The translations under genes and the position numbers were made by a program. Of a stretch of 64,000 nt of DNA, positions 21,834 to 33,178 are shown in pieces; positions within the stretch are counted from its first letter, which is position 1, and every line of letters starts with the position of its first letter. Origin of the DNA: Misgurnus anguillicaudatus (lineage: Eukaryota; Chordata; Actinopteri; Cypriniformes; Cobitidae); NCBI RefSeq assembly GCF_027580225.2, contig NC_073337.2, positions 10,365,001 to 10,429,000 of the forward strand, written 5' to 3'. The notes beneath the pieces were generated by a model, which saw only the letters and a program-made list of their open reading frames with translations, was not told where the DNA came from and did not search any database.

Positions 21834-23173
21834 GATCTCACGGAAAGTCGTGTTATAGTCACAAAAATCTGATCAATTTATCCGTGTCCATGGCACGAAA
21901 TTCAGCCTCTTTGTGTCTTTTTTGTGTCACTCAAACAAATCCCTACAAATAGTTTTTCTTTAGTTTATTTAAAAAGACTTTCTTTTTCGTTGCATTCTAT
22001 GTATTATTTTCTAATTTTTTCCTATTTTTTAATAATTGTCGCTTGGGGTTGGGGTAAGATTTGGGATGTACTTTTATATATGGGTTTCTACATGTTTTTC
22101 TTCCACTTTTAAAACTATTCACGTCTGGAGATTGGGATTAGACTTCGGGTTTGGATGTCTAAAAATTATGAAGGCACCGAATCCAGGATTCGGATCGGCC
22201 AAATACTGGGCTTTTTAACGAGGTTCGGTTTTGGCCGAACCTTAGATTTTTTCCACCGAACCCTAGGCTTGCGCCAAGCTGGTCGACATAACTTGGCGTT
22301 GATTATGTGAAGGTTCGAATGTATTAGGCTGTGAGAATCTGAAAATGGAACTCGTAAGCAAAATAAGTTTTGTTTGGCAACCGAAAGAAGGTGATTAAAG
22401 GACCCTAAGCACAACATCGCTGTCTAAACATTTGCGTCTAAAACATCCAAAAGAATATGAGTTGTGCATGAAGGACAGCTGCCAAAATGCAGCATTTCAG
22501 CCTATTGTTACAAACGAAAACTAAACAGCCTACTATCCATGTTTATTGAGTAAATGTTCAATAACATTAATTTTAGTTAAGTCACCAAACATATTCTGAT
22601 TTAAAAAAAAGAAAAACACTTTTCTTTGCATTGTTGCACTTCTATTGAAAGGTTTTGGTTTGTATAGGCTTATGGTAATTGTCAAAATACTTTATCCCAC
22701 TTGTCATCCTGGCATAATGTTGCCTACAGTTAAAATAAAATAAAATGAAATGAAAAATACACTGCTGTGGATGTTGTTTACGTCATTAATGTGTTTTACT
22801 GTGTTAATGGAATAAGGGTGCGAGTACGATTCGTTATTCGGTTTCAGCTGAAATTTAAACTGTGGATTCGGTATTATGGCCCAACCCAAAAAATCTGGAT
22901 TCGGTGCATACCTACTAAAAATGTAACAGAAAGTGATTCTAACCCCAACCAAAAACGACAATGGTAAGAAAATAGGAAAAAACAATGAGAAAACAATACA
23001 TAAAATGACACCAAAAAGACAGTCGTAAACGGTCACGAAAAACTATTTATTGAAATTCGTATGAGTGACACGAAAAAGACATTTGTGCTCAAGGCATGAA
23101 AAAAGCTTAATTTCGTGCCATGGACACAAATAAATTAATAAAATTTTTCGTGACTATAACTTTCTGTAAGATC
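21834..23173. mobile_element. Foldback element related to 15604-17296
   Basis: Inverted ends GATCTCACGGAAAGT and, reversed, GATCTTACAGAAAGT. Inside, both arms carry 'gtgtccatggcacgaaatt' and its complement, and the TTTCCTATTTTTTAAT and CTAACCCCAACC blocks shared with the 15.6-kb element. The centre is occupied by a segment with its own inverted ends, GGCACCGAATCCAGGATTCG (22174) and CTGGATTCGGTGCATA (to about 22910). Confidence 0.65.
22171..22911. mobile_element. Inserted element with GCACCGAATCC ends
   Basis: Left AAGGCACCGAATCCAGGATT and right ATCTGGATTCGGTGCATA are inverted. The interior has repeated CGAACC and GATTCGG motifs on the left side. It splits the foldback element at 21834-23173. 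I see no clear target duplication. hAT-like by resemblance only. Confidence 0.6.
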
Positions 23174-23225
23174 AGTCTGTTCTATGATGGACGTGGCCAC
23201 CCCTGGCCTCCGCCACTGCTTCACA

Positions 23226-24038
23226 TCTAACTTTACTTTTCTGAAACATAAATTTTTTTTCAAATACTTTATACAGTGCATCCATTAAAGATCATCATCT
23301 TGACACTTGCTGCTTTTATAGTCGGTTCCTCTCGGTGTAGTTTGTCTCATTAACTCTACAGTATTGACAACCTCAGTGACTAGAAACTTTTAGCTTAAAA
23401 AACTCTCTCTCTTGCTTTATCATTTAAAACTAACAATGTCATATTGGATTGGTTTGAAAAGTACGCTTGTGCTAGCTTTCAAATAAATACCACTTTGACA
23501 TTCAGACATGTCTAGGTGTGACTTAAGTGTCCAAATACTGGTGGTGAGAATGGACAGGATCTTTCTCTTGTCTTTCTCTCTCTCTTTCTCTCACTGTGAG
23601 TTTTTATTCGTGCACTCTCTTCACATTCTGGCAGGATAATAGTGGCCACAAATCATCCCGTAGGCTTCACTGGGCAGGAAATTGATGTTCTTTCATTTCA
23701 AAACAATGGAGAGCCTTATGAGAGGCCTGATGATGTCATAACTCCAACGGGTGACAGGTTTGGGGGATGCTGGGACAGCTCAATCAATCCCAGCATGCAC
23801 TGAGGCTGTCAGTGAAACGCAGGCCCGATGATCTCAATCACGCGCGCACATGCTGCTGTAACACAATGTCGTTAAACTGCTGCAGGTTGTTGAAGTAACT
23901 AAGGTGTGTAAAACTTTGTTCTATGCAAAATTATCAAAGTGTCCGCTTTGTGCATTTATGTCTACGTATGTCATCAGTGCACATTATTTTTTACAGATCT
24001 TTTATTAAATTCCTCTGACACTGAAGGAGATTGGTGGA
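23226..24038. other. Unique stretch, possible conserved non-coding block
   Basis: No gene or transposon end is visible. The block 23630-23840 stands out by its motif content: a SOX-like ACAATGG (23703-23709) and an ATF/CREB-like TGATGTCAT (23731-23739) 22 bp further on. Upstream is a (CT)n-rich run at about 23565-23595. Confidence 0.35.
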
Positions 24039-24727
24039 AAGTGGCGGCTCGTGACTGCTCATCCGAGGGGCACTAATTCAAAATAAGTGTTCGGAGTGTC
24101 GTGTGTGGTTCCTTTTTTCAAAATATGCAAGAGATCCTGTGGGCATCACCTGTTTTGTCAAATTAAGTGCCTGCTGCAGACGCGTCTAAAGGGTTTATGA
24201 TAAAGGAGACGCTCACTTTCACAAAATACACGCAAGACACTCCCTTAACATTAAAGGCGGAGTCCACGATGTTTGAAAGCCAATGTTGATATTTGAAATC
24301 ACCTAAACAAACACGCCCCTACCCCAATAGAATCTGGACCTTCTGTTGATAGACCCGCCCCACACATACGCAACCCAGGCAACGATGACGGTTGGTAGAC
24401 ACGCTCCTTATTGCTGATTGGCTATAAGTCTGTTTTGGTAGTCGGCCCGTCTCCTTTTCCAAAGCGTTTTTCAAACATCGTGGACTCCGCCTTTAACTTT
24501 GATTACACATGAGATTATGCGAGTATCTGGCAAACATGAGCGTCTCTTTTATCATAAACCTTTTAGACGCGTCTGCAGCAGGCACTTATTTTGACAATAT
24601 TTTTGATCTCTCGAGGTGCAGAACACATATTTTGATAAAAGGAACCACACACATGATGAGCTACATACATGTTGTGACGAACTTCGCATCGAGCGCCCTT
24701 GAAAAAAGAAGTCACCGGCCGCCACTG
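24039..24727. mobile_element. Outer foldback element (CAGTGGCGGC ends)
   Basis: The left end AGTGGCGGCTCGTGACTGCT (first C changed to A) pairs with the right end, reversed CAGTGGCGGCCGGTGACTTC. Long inverted arms include 'gcctgctgcagacgcgtcta' (about 24171) and its complement (about 24569). A TTAA element is inserted at 24255-24492. No convincing target duplication. Confidence 0.75.
24255..24492. mobile_element. TTAA-target MITE (AGGCGGAGTCCACGATG ends)
   Basis: Ends AGGCGGAGTCCACGATGTTT and AAACATCGTGGACTCCGCCT are perfect inverted repeats of at least 20 bp, flanked on both sides by TTAA (24251-24254 and 24493-24496). TTAA duplications are typical of Kolobok and piggyBac transposons. The ends fit neither strongly, so I leave the superfamily open. 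238 bp, non-coding. Confidence 0.9.
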
Positions 24728-24970
24728 GATTTTGTCTGACATTACTTATGCCACATCAGATATTGCATAATGTTAAATAACCCAATTTTTAGCAGACCCT
24801 GTGTTCTGGTACGAAACGCCAGCATTTCATGATCCACTTGATCAGTAAAATCCATCCCTGCATTTATTTTCCTCATTGAATATATCTCATTTCATTCAGA
24901 TGTATGTCACAATATGCACCTAAAATAGGTTGCATAAAACCATTTCACACTGATTTTAAATAAATGAGAT

Positions 24971-25120
24971 GTTTCTGTAGCTCAGCAGCAGCACAAACAG
25001 GTTGTGGCTTTGATTCCCAGGAAAAACACGTACACATGAAAAATATATAGCTTGAACGTAAAAGTAAGTAGCTTTGGATAAAAGCATCTGCCAGATGCCT
25101 AAATGTAAGTTAATGTAATG
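24971..25120 (+). repeat. tRNA-derived SINE
   Basis: A tRNA-like head starts with CTGTAGCTCAGCAGCAGCAC (A box region) and contains a B box in GGTTGTGGCTTTGATTCCC (25000-25018). The body continues to the tail AGCTTTGGATAAAAGCATCT (25068) and ends in TAAATGTAAGTTAATGTAAT. Order and spacing match fish tRNA-derived SINEs whose tail is shared with L2 LINEs. The head is mutated, including loss of part of the D-loop, so it is not a functional tRNA gene. Confidence 0.8.
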
Positions 25121-25124
25121 TGCC

Positions 25125-26548
25125 GGTAACAAAAAGTTTGGAGTTTAAACGTTGATCAGGTATATAAAGTCTGATTAAAGGCTGACTGTGGGCCAGATGT
25201 TCTGGGTTAATTACAGCACATATAAAGCTCTTAAAATCAGCAGCGAGCTCTCCGTGTGGAATAAATCGTGATTGGAGGCTGATGGCCCTGGCAGAGGTAC
25301 CGTATACCGGCTCCGTCTCGCTCTCCAGGGGAAAATCACAACGATGAAGCCTTGCTGACCGCTAACACGCCAGGAAACACTTCAAAGCCACTGGACACAT
25401 GTGTGACCGATGGCCCTTTCCTGCCTGTCAGAGATGAGAGCGAGAAGCAGCAGGAATCTCTCTCTCGCTCTCTCTCACTCTCCTGTCAGGTCTATGGTTA
25501 TGCTCGGCTGATTGTTGAGTGATGGTGGACCGTGAACAGACAGGAAGGAAATCCTCCGGCACACACACACACGCACTGTCACCGCTCCATACTGATGCCA
25601 ACCTCAGATACATGGCACAACTGGACAAGATCATCATCAACACAGCTCAGATGAAAGCAAGGCCATGTTTGGATGCTGCTCACACTGTTTGTGCTGTGTA
25701 TACATTTGGATGAAATCCTCAGATGCTTCCAAAAACAAGTAGTGCAATGCATTTTTATCGACTTGAATCACAGGATATCAATTCAATAATTTCTTCATCG
25801 ATTGCACTTCCAAAAACAGTTTGACAGAAAAGTCGGATTGAAATTGAAACACAGTTCTGTTTTTAATATCTGAACGATTATGCATGAAATAATGAGGTCA
25901 CTTCATAATTATGTTTCACTAATTGTTTACAATAAGACTGTGTGGTGTTCAGTAATCAGATCACATCGTGAATGCTGCAAACTCGACAGCAGACCTTATA
26001 TGACTTTATTGAGAATGTAGTTTCTGTGATGTCTGTAATATTTCAACTCTATATGAAATGTTTTGACGTATCTGTGATTACATTTGTAAATGTTTCTGTT
26101 GTCCCCCTTCTCTGAAACTCCTGGGTTGATAAGATAGCAATAATAAACACTGAGATGGATTGTGTGCAAAATTTTTGTTATCTATAAGAAACAATAGTTT
26201 TATAAATAACGGTATTGTGTGTATGCAGTGCAGAAGATCGAATGCACCGCAGTGATGTTTGGAAAGAGTTGTGCCCTCAACAAACAAGACAACACAAACG
26301 TAAGTGATTTCAAGTTATTTTTTTTTAGGAAAAAAAAGTGCAATCTCATAGCAATTGGTACGGATTTTACAAGCTGGCAACTTTGTATTAATTCATACGA
26401 CCACACTTGTACCATTTCTTTTTGCGTCTGTGATGTTGGGATTAGGGGTGGTGTTTAAATTTTTTGTATGATTCACTTTGTACGAACTCAAACAAATTAG
26501 CCAGTTCCCACGTATACCTGCATAAAGACGAACACTGCATAAAGATGG
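25125..26548. other. Gene-free, mostly unique stretch
   Basis: No gene supported. 25200-25440 has balanced composition and could be conserved non-coding DNA. Short (CT)n and (AC)n runs lie at 25459-25480 and 25560-25575. The frames at 25428-25713 are low-complexity. Confidence 0.4.
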
Positions 26549-26556
26549 AGTGTATA

Positions 26557-26765
26557 CACTGAAAAAAATGATTCATTGAATTTAATCCATTCTTTTTAAA
26601 GGTAAGTGGTTGCAATAAATTTATTTAAGCTTCATTTAAACAAAAAAGATTAGTAAAGTAAAATAATATATAAAACTTTTGTTTAAATGTAGCTTAAATT
26701 AATTGATTGCAACCACTTACCTTAAAAAAATTGATGTAATTCAATGTAAATTTTTTTCCAGTAAA
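26557..26765. mobile_element. MITE with CACTGAAAAAAATG end
   Basis: Left CACTGAAAAAAATGATTC and right AAATTTTTTTCCAGTA are approximate inverted repeats. Just inside, AAGGTAAGTGGTTGCAAT (26600) pairs with ATTGCAACCACTTACCTT (26705). About 209 bp. Flanking TA is present on both sides but could be chance in AT-rich DNA. Confidence 0.7.
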
Positions 26766-26859
26766 GAATAAGCTTTTTACTTTTTGTCAAGTTTTAATGT
26801 AGCATTTTGTTAAAACTTTGTTTTATAAAGTACTGGTTATAAAGACAAGCATCACTGTT

Positions 26860-28003
26860 ACTATTAATACTGTAATAGTCTTCTGCGAGTGAACTTGTCA
26901 ATTAAAGTCACATTCCACTTTTTTGTTGAAAATATGCTCATTTTCCAGCTCCCCTAGAGTTAAACATTTGATTCTTACCGTTTTGGAATCCATCAGCTAA
27001 TCTCTGGGTCTGGCACTAGCACTTTTAGCATAGCTTAGCATAATCCATTGAATCTGATTAGACCCATTAGCATTGTGCTAAAAAAAGAGTTTTGATATTT
27101 TTCCCATTTAAAACTTGACTCTTCTGTAGTTACATCGTGTACTAAGATTGACGGAAAATTAAAAGTTGTGATTTTCTAAGCCGATATGGCGAGGAACTAT
27201 ACTCCCATTCTGGCGTAATAATCAAGGACTTTGCTGATGTAACATGGCTGCAGCAGGCGTAGTGATATTACGCACTGCCTGAAAATAGTCCCCTTGGTTA
27301 CTTTCAATGGTAGGGGACTATTTATGGGCAGTGTGTAATATCATAACGCCTGCTGCAGCAAAGTCACTGATTATTACGCCAGTTTTAAATAGGAAAATAT
27401 CAAAACTCTTTGGTTTTTTTTTTTGGCGCGATGCTAATGGTCTAATCAGATTCAATAGATTATGCTAAGCTATGCTAAAAGTGATAGCGTCAGACCCGGA
27501 GATCGGCTGAATGGATTTTAAAACGATAGGAATCAAATGTTTAAATCAAAAAGTGAAATGTCCCTTTAAGAGAAAACGCTTTCCTGCCAATGACGAGTTT
27601 ATACGGCAATCCATATTTTCGCTATTATCCAGCAGGTGGCGCTCTTACCCAACTTTTAAAGAAAGGGCAAACAGTAAGAACTCCATTTATGTTTTAATGA
27701 TTGCTCTGAATCTGATCTCCATCAAAAGTCCTTCACAAAAATGCAATTATTTTGCTCAAAATTTTGTATTTTTGAAGAAACTTACCCATGATAAAAAGAG
27801 AACAAATGAAGGTAGGATGAAAGTTTTTTTTTTTTTTTTGAAAGCAGAGGGTTTGTTTTTTCATTTGATATATTGTATGTATATATATATTTAAAGAAGA
27901 ACATTTTCTGGAAGGCATTAAACTTTTGTAAAAATAATAATAAATGCTGGCGCTGGCTGGTAACTTTCTTTTTAAAACGCTGGCGGGGAAAGAGGTAACC
28001 TTA
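26860..28003 (+). repeat. Host repeat with CGCCAGCG end, interrupted at TTAA
   Basis: The segments 26860-26901 and 27570-28003 are collinear with the reverse complement of the repeat around 15230-17420. The 128-residue frame at 27511-27894 overlaps it but has no known domain and is broken in the other copy. The element at 26906-27565 is inserted at a TTAA in this repeat. The right end reads GCTGGCGGGGAAAGAGG. Confidence 0.65.
26906..27565. mobile_element. Long palindromic TTAA-target element, 660 bp
   Basis: Flanked by TTAA (26902-26905 and 27566-27569). The two arms of about 300 bp are near-inverted copies: left CCAGCTCCCCTAGAGTTAAA, AGCATAGCTTAGCATAATCC, right GATTATGCTAAGCTATGCT. The centre is at about 27300. 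The element could fold into one long hairpin when transcribed. A single-arm copy lies at 18009-18440 and a shortened palindrome at 56629-57045. No open frame. Confidence 0.9.
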
Positions 28004-28552
28004 TTGCGACTTGAAGATGAAAGGAATTGTGTTACTAAATCCTCAAATTATTTTAGTGGGGTTACCTTTAGGTCTAGAGAGACCAATATTATTCTGGTTA
28101 TGTAATCCACATCTGTCATCATACATTTTGATACACTGATAATGACCCTTCTGGCTTCAGTCCAGATTCTGTACAGTCACCCGCTAGCCATTTTACCATA
28201 ATCTCTGCCTGGACTGGACGCTGTGCTTTTCAGGCCAGGGGCGATGTACTGCTGTCTGGAGATGTGAATGTTAGGATCGACTGCGAGCGTGACAGCGCTG
28301 AAGCTCTGGGGAATAACCTCTTGCTCAACACCTCTCCATACCTGATATCTAAACTGAGCCCGTAATCCCAACCGGCAGATCGGGCTGTGGGGAAACTGGG
28401 CCGTTTTTAAGAGCTGTGCATAAACTACCATTTTAGTGTTACTTTACTCTGAGACCACATAGATGTGGCAGGCTTTCCTAAAACTGCACAGATAATCATA
28501 TCCACCACAGTAACTGTTCTGAATCTGCATTCGTAACTGCTTTTCTGATACT
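28004..28552. other. Gene-free stretch
   Basis: No mobile-element ends recognised. 28130-28440 is less AT-rich than its neighbours. The 84-residue reverse frame there has no recognisable domain. Confidence 0.4.
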
Positions 28553-28556
28553 TTAA

Positions 28557-29470
28557 AGGAATATTCAATTTTCTTAAAAGAAAAATCCAGATTATTTACT
28601 CACCACCATGTCATCCAAAATGTTGATGTCTTTCTTTGTTCAGTCGAGAAGAAATTATGTTTTTTGAGGAAAACATTGCAGGATTTTTCTCATTTTAATG
28701 GACTTTAATAGACACCAACAATTAATACTTAACTCAACACTTAACGTTTTTTTTAACGGAGTTTCAAAGGATTATAAACGATCCCAAACGAGGCATAAGG
28801 GTCTTATCTAGCAAAACGATTGTCATTTTTGACAAGAAAAATAACAAATATCCACTTTTAAAGCACAACTTCTCGTTTAGATCCGGTCGTCATGCGCTAG
28901 CGTGACCCGATGCAATACGTCATGACGTCAAGAGGTCACAGAAGACGAACGCGAAACTCCGCCCCAGTGTTTACAAGTGTGGTGAAAGAGGACCGTTCCT
29001 ACATTGTTGTATGTCATCTGATACTAATTAATGTCTTTGTGTCAGTTTATTGCTTACAATGGTCCGCAAATGTGCGTTTTATATATGTAACACGTGACCT
29101 CCCTACGTCACTACGCATTTACGTTAGGTCGCGCTGGACCTGACCTAAACGAAAAGTTGTGCTTTAGGGGTGTATATTTGTTGTTTTTGTTGTCAAAAAT
29201 GACAATCGTTTTGCTAGATAAGACCCTTATGCCTCGTTTGGGATTGTTTATAGTCCTTTGAAACTCCGTTGAAAAAAACTGTTAAGTGTTGAGTTATGTA
29301 TTAATTGTTGGAGTCTATTAAAGTCCATTAAAATGAGAAAAATCCTGCAATGTTTTCCCTTAAAAAACATAATTTCTTCTCGACGGAACAAAGAAAGACA
29401 TCAACGTTTTGGGTGACATTGTGGTGAGTAAATTATCTGGATTTTTCTTTTAAGAAAATGGAATATTCCT
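28557..29470. mobile_element. Long palindromic TTAA-target element, 914 bp
   Basis: Ends AGGAATATTC and GAATATTCCT flanked by TTAA (28553-28556 and 29471-29474). Arms of about 330 bp are inverted copies, with landmarks CATAAGGGTCTTATCTAGCA (28792) and TGCTAGATAAGACCCTTATG (29212). The loop region 28880-29140 is CpG-richer. No transposase. Confidence 0.93.
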
Positions 29471-29474
29471 TTAA

Positions 29475-30205
29475 TGGTGATTTTTGGGATATGAGGATTG
29501 AGTAAATAAATACACATTTTTCACTTCTGCATTTTTAAAAAATATTTGCTGTCTCATCTCTGGTCAAGACAAATAATAGTAAATAAACATAACTTGTAAA
29601 TCTGAGTTGATTCAACAAAAAAATTTAGGCAGCAAAGATTTTTTACAGTGTGGGTGAACTATCACTTTAACATGGCAAACTATAATGTCAGGAAAACTAC
29701 ATGTTAGTATCCTGGAAGCTTTTTAAGAGCTCTGCAATGTTTCCAGCTGTCTTTATGTGATGCAAATGCCTAGTCTTTTCATTTAAATGCAGTTTCTTTG
29801 GGTGAAGGCTTTCATTTTCCTTTCAGAGCAACACTAATGGTGTAATTACAAGACCTCAGTATGCTCAAATATACTGCACACTTGATCGGGTACACTGCAA
29901 AATCCTTTTAAAATGAATTAAATGTCATAAACAGGCCTAATCTAGTGAGCAAAAACATCCGGCAGCATACAGCTCAACACCAGCTGAACCTGCAGCATCA
30001 GGGAAGATCTTCAAACAGAAACAACATCGCTATTAAAAAAAACCCGTAACATTTGGTAAAAGTACTGAGAAACACTACAAGAAACAGGATTATCAAATAA
30101 TCTTTCATTTGTACGCCTGCTCATCTAAGAGAAAAAAGCTTCAAAAAGCTGAAACTGTCAGAAGCAAAAAACTACATGACCAGGATATTTCATCAGAAAG
30201 TGAAG

Positions 30206-30241
<36 letters not shown>

Positions 30242-30505
30242 CAACCCTGTGATCCACACTCTGATGTCTCAAAGTCATAAGAGTGCAGGAGGATTTCAGG
30301 GCAATAAGAAGCAATATCCTGAGGATCAACCTCTGGAGACTTTTTAAAGGGGTCTATACAGATCCTCTACGCTTAGATTAGCTCTGTACGTAAATGTTTA
30401 GATTTTTGGAAGACATATACATTTACCTACGTTTCAATATACTGTATTACTACTAGCATATTCAAGTCAGATATTAAATGTGTTCTGAGTTTGTGAAAAA
30501 ACACC
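29475..30505. other. Gene-free stretch with microsatellite
   Basis: No gene. A solitary MITE-type end GGGTGAACTATCACTTTAA lies at 29652-29670, matching the AGTTCACCC terminus common in fish TTAA MITEs. A (CA)n array is at 30208-30240. Confidence 0.5.
30208..30240. repeat. (CA)n microsatellite
   Basis: An uninterrupted CA array of about 33 bp, directly visible. Confidence 0.95.
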
Positions 30506-30513
30506 CACCCAGC

Positions 30514-30840
30514 TAGGGCTGTGCAAAAAAATCACCTGCGATTCTCACGCGCGTCTCATCAGCAAAGCCAGGTCAGTGGTTAGAAGTAAATCGCCATCAC
30601 CTGCTTTCAGATGGAGCGGCATTTACTACACAAAGCTGTAGTTCACCGAGAAACTGTGCAAAAGTCGATTTTTCTCGATTGTGAACGCGATTTTGCCTAG
30701 CTTCTCTGTGAACCACGGCTCCGTGTAGCAAACGCCAGTCCGTCCAAAAGCAGCCGATGGCGACCCAATACCAATCAAGGAACCGACTTTACTGATGAAA
30801 CGCGCATAAGAACAGCAGGCGATTTTTTTGCACAGCCCTA
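30514..30840. mobile_element. hAT MITE (TAGGGCTGTGCAAAAAAATC ends), 327 bp
   Basis: Ends TAGGGCTGTGCAAAAAAATC and GATTTTTTTGCACAGCCCTA form a perfect 20-bp inverted repeat. The perfect 8-bp duplication CACCCAGC lies at 30506-30513 and 30841-30848. The arms are further self-complementary (CGATTTTTCTCG region). Non-coding, with the near-identical ends suggesting a fairly young insertion. Confidence 0.96.
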
Positions 30841-31058
30841 CACCCAGCCATATTGGAATGATTAAAAAAAACAAATTAATAAAATAAGTTAACAAAATCT
30901 TGGAAAAACATGCAGGATACTCTGCTTTTAAACGCTGGGGGTGTGTCTGCTGTCAGTGCTGAAACCACGCCCACTTACGGGAAAGCTGCCATCTCTACCT
31001 GTCAACATTGGGATGTTCTCAACTTTCAAATACAGCTACAACCTAAATTCATGCTCTC

Positions 31059-31366
31059 TATAGATGGTTTCAGCAGTAACAACATAAACACGCAGCTTTC
31101 GTGGTCATCACGTAACTTCCGGTAAACTCTGCGAAGAATAACTAACAACAAAGTCCTTTAAAAGCACTTTTTTATTCATATAGCAAGCAAAATAAACAAC
31201 ACGTAGATTACAGGAACCCAAAACATTTGATATTTTTGACGAGGAATTTGTTTAAGAGTTCTGTTTCAGCAACTAGTCAGACCATTACACAAACAGAGAC
31301 CGGAAGTAAAGTTCGGACCAGATGCTTATTGCATCACCGCACGTGCAACCGATGAAACGGTCTATA
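31059..31366 (-). mobile_element. TAGACGGTTTC element, copy C
   Basis: Left TATAGATGGTTTCAGCAGTA and right CGATGAAACGGTCTATA. Relative to the copies at 43692-43983 and 61721-62015 it lies in reverse orientation. Landmarks: CTTCCGGTAAACTCTGCGAA, 'caaaacatttgatatttttgacgagg' (by position), GACCGGAAGTAAAGTTCGGA. About 308 bp, non-coding. Its right end merges with the terminus of the next element. Confidence 0.8.
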
Positions 31367-31661
31367 GAGGGTATGCTTTGACGCTTTGGGTCATTTTTCC
31401 ACGTGACCACGTGAGAGCTCGCCCTGTTGAGTGGCAAACGTTCAACAAAATGGATGGTTTTCATAATGGCTGCTGCAAAAATGCCAGTAAAACTGACTAT
31501 TATCAACTTAAATTGAATTTAGTTGGACTTGATAGCACAGGTGGACAATACTTAGTTACATTAGTTACATTTTCCAAGCATCTGTGCCTTATTCGGGTGT
31601 CTTGGGAAAAATTGTACTTCACTACATTCTAAAGCATAGAATCATACTGTTTATTCTTGGT

Positions 31662-31874
31662 CACACTTTATTTAACGGCATCACTGTTACAGTGTAATTA
31701 TACATTTAAGTACTAAGTAATAATCATTAACACCATGTACTTACTATAGGGTTGGGGTTAGGATTAAGGTTTGGTTAAGTGTTAGTTGCATGTAACTATG
31801 CATTATTAACTGTTGTTATTATTATAATAATTACATGTAGCATTGTGTAACAAAGACACCGTTAAATAAATTGT
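31662..31874. mobile_element. MITE with TTTATTTAACGGYRTC ends
   Basis: Left CACACTTTATTTAACGGCAT and right GACACCGTTAAATAAATTG are inverted. The interior has the GGGTTGGGGTTAGGATTAAG block that I associate with fish MITEs. Non-coding. Confidence 0.6.
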
Positions 31875-32091
31875 TACTGTATACTTTAATATTGCATATT
31901 AAAATGTATTTAATACCTATTTACATTAAAATTGTGTAAAACTGTAAAAGTACATGTACTTAAATATTAAATGTAAAACTTGTATTTATGAAATGTAATA
32001 GAGGAAAAAATTATAATAATAATTCTTTGGAATGTATGTTTTCCAAAGAAAAACACTGATAAAATACAAATATTTGGAAAAATACTTTTAA

Positions 32092-32866
32092 AGGACTTTT
32101 AAAGTTCCGTATTTTACACTTAAAGCCCTGTTTTCAGATTGTTTATGATGAAATAGAACGGTTTTGACTGAAATTTGGTCGTATGTTGCTGGCCTGAGAA
32201 TTTTCGGCTTCTGTTGTATCAGCCCCCACAATGGCTGCATAGGTGCACTGGAACAATCCTTCCTAAAATGCATTAAACTTTCGTTTACGAAGATGTGACA
32301 CTTACCGAGTGGTCAGGGGTGTTCACTGATATGCTCACACAAAAATTGCTGCAAAATACGCATTCCAACAGGTTTATCGTAGTTTTTGTCCAACTCCATT
32401 GACTTGTATTAGATGTGCTGTGAGGTACGGTATTACTCCGCGCCGGGAAGGTTGTTTGTATTCTTGCAATTGGCAAAGGTGGATTTTCGCCACCAACTGG
32501 GCTGGAGTGTCTATTATTCAAGCTCTCAGCGGAAGAATATACGGGCGTGAGGCGTTTGTAAAAATAGGTCCACAAGTTAACAACGAATTGGAAAGCATCT
32601 TTTGCAGCGATTTTTGTGTGAGCATATCAGTGAACACCCCTGACCACTCGGTGAATTTCACGTCTTTGTAAATGAAAGTTTAATGCATTTTAGAAAGGAT
32701 TGTTCCAGTGCACCTATGCAGCCATTGTGAGGGTGGGGGGTTGATACCACAGAAACCGAAAATTCTTAGGCAGGCATCATATGCCCAAATTTCAGTCAAA
32801 ACCGTTCTATTTCATCATAAACAATCTGAAACCAGGGCTTTAAGTGTAAAATACCGAACTTGTCCT
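32092..32866. mobile_element. Long palindromic TTAA-target element, 775 bp
   Basis: TTAA at 32088-32091 and 32867-32870. Arms begin AGGACTTTTAAAGTTCCGTA and end TACCGAACTTGTCCT. Inverted landmarks are GTGAACACCCCTGACCACTC (32629) and GAGTGGTCAGGGGTGTTCAC (32309), and 'ggtgcactggaacaatcctt' with its complement. The open frames at 32285-32671 are produced by the arms on the two strands and are not genes. Confidence 0.9.
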
Positions 32867-33178
32867 TTAAGAAGAAAGTAAAATACTTAAGTAGTGTACA
32901 CCTCTGCTTGATAGTGACCCTAGCAACTTGTCAACCCACATGTGGTCTATGGACGTTGGAATGAACAATCTATTTACTTCACCTTTCTGTGTTTTTGGCA
33001 GTCTGTAAAACGATAGCTTCGAATCACCCAACAGCTGTTTCCAATGTAGACGCGTTTTCTCTGTGTTTCCGCTGATTTCACACTGTACACAAATTCTGCC
33101 GCTCTGTCTTTTGCCACTCAGTGGGCGTAGCCGCAGTCACTTTCGCCAAAGGTGATGTAACGCGCATACCCTCTATAG

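Larger units (their letters stand above)
20448..23225. mobile_element. Composite region with GGTGGCC ends
   Basis: The left side reads TGGAGCCAGGG..GGGGTGGCCAGG at about 20451 and the right side, reversed, reads CAGTGGCGGAGGCCAGGGGT at about 23216. These look like two ends of an old element with CAGTGGCGG termini. Between them lie a 161-bp hAT MITE, a fragment of the TAGACGGTTTC element (21026-21060), the hAT at 21248-21793 and the foldback element at 21834-23173. The outer assignment is tentative. Confidence 0.4.
31362..33178. mobile_element. Element with CTATAGAGGGTATGC ends, 1.8 kb
   Basis: A perfect 15-bp inverted repeat: CTATAGAGGGTATGC at 31362-31376 and GCATACCCTCTATAG at 33164-33178. 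It contains a MITE (31662-31874) and a TTAA palindrome (32092-32866). The remaining sequence is about 800 bp with no transposase domain. Superfamily unknown. The left terminus overlaps by a few bases with the adjoining TAGACGGTTTC copy. Confidence 0.7.

Noticed and set aside
24971..25045. Possible tRNA gene
   Set aside because: The A and B boxes are those of a SINE head. The cloverleaf is degenerate and the sequence continues into a SINE body and tail.
31740..31780. GGGTTGGGGTTAGGATTAAGG as an interstitial telomere repeat
   Set aside because: Not an exact TTAGGG array. The block is standard in the surrounding MITE type.
32285..32671. Two open frames of about 90 residues on opposite strands with similar ends (FCSNFCVSISVNTPDHSV)
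   Set aside because: Similarity is due to the two inverted arms of the TTAA palindrome, not to a gene family.
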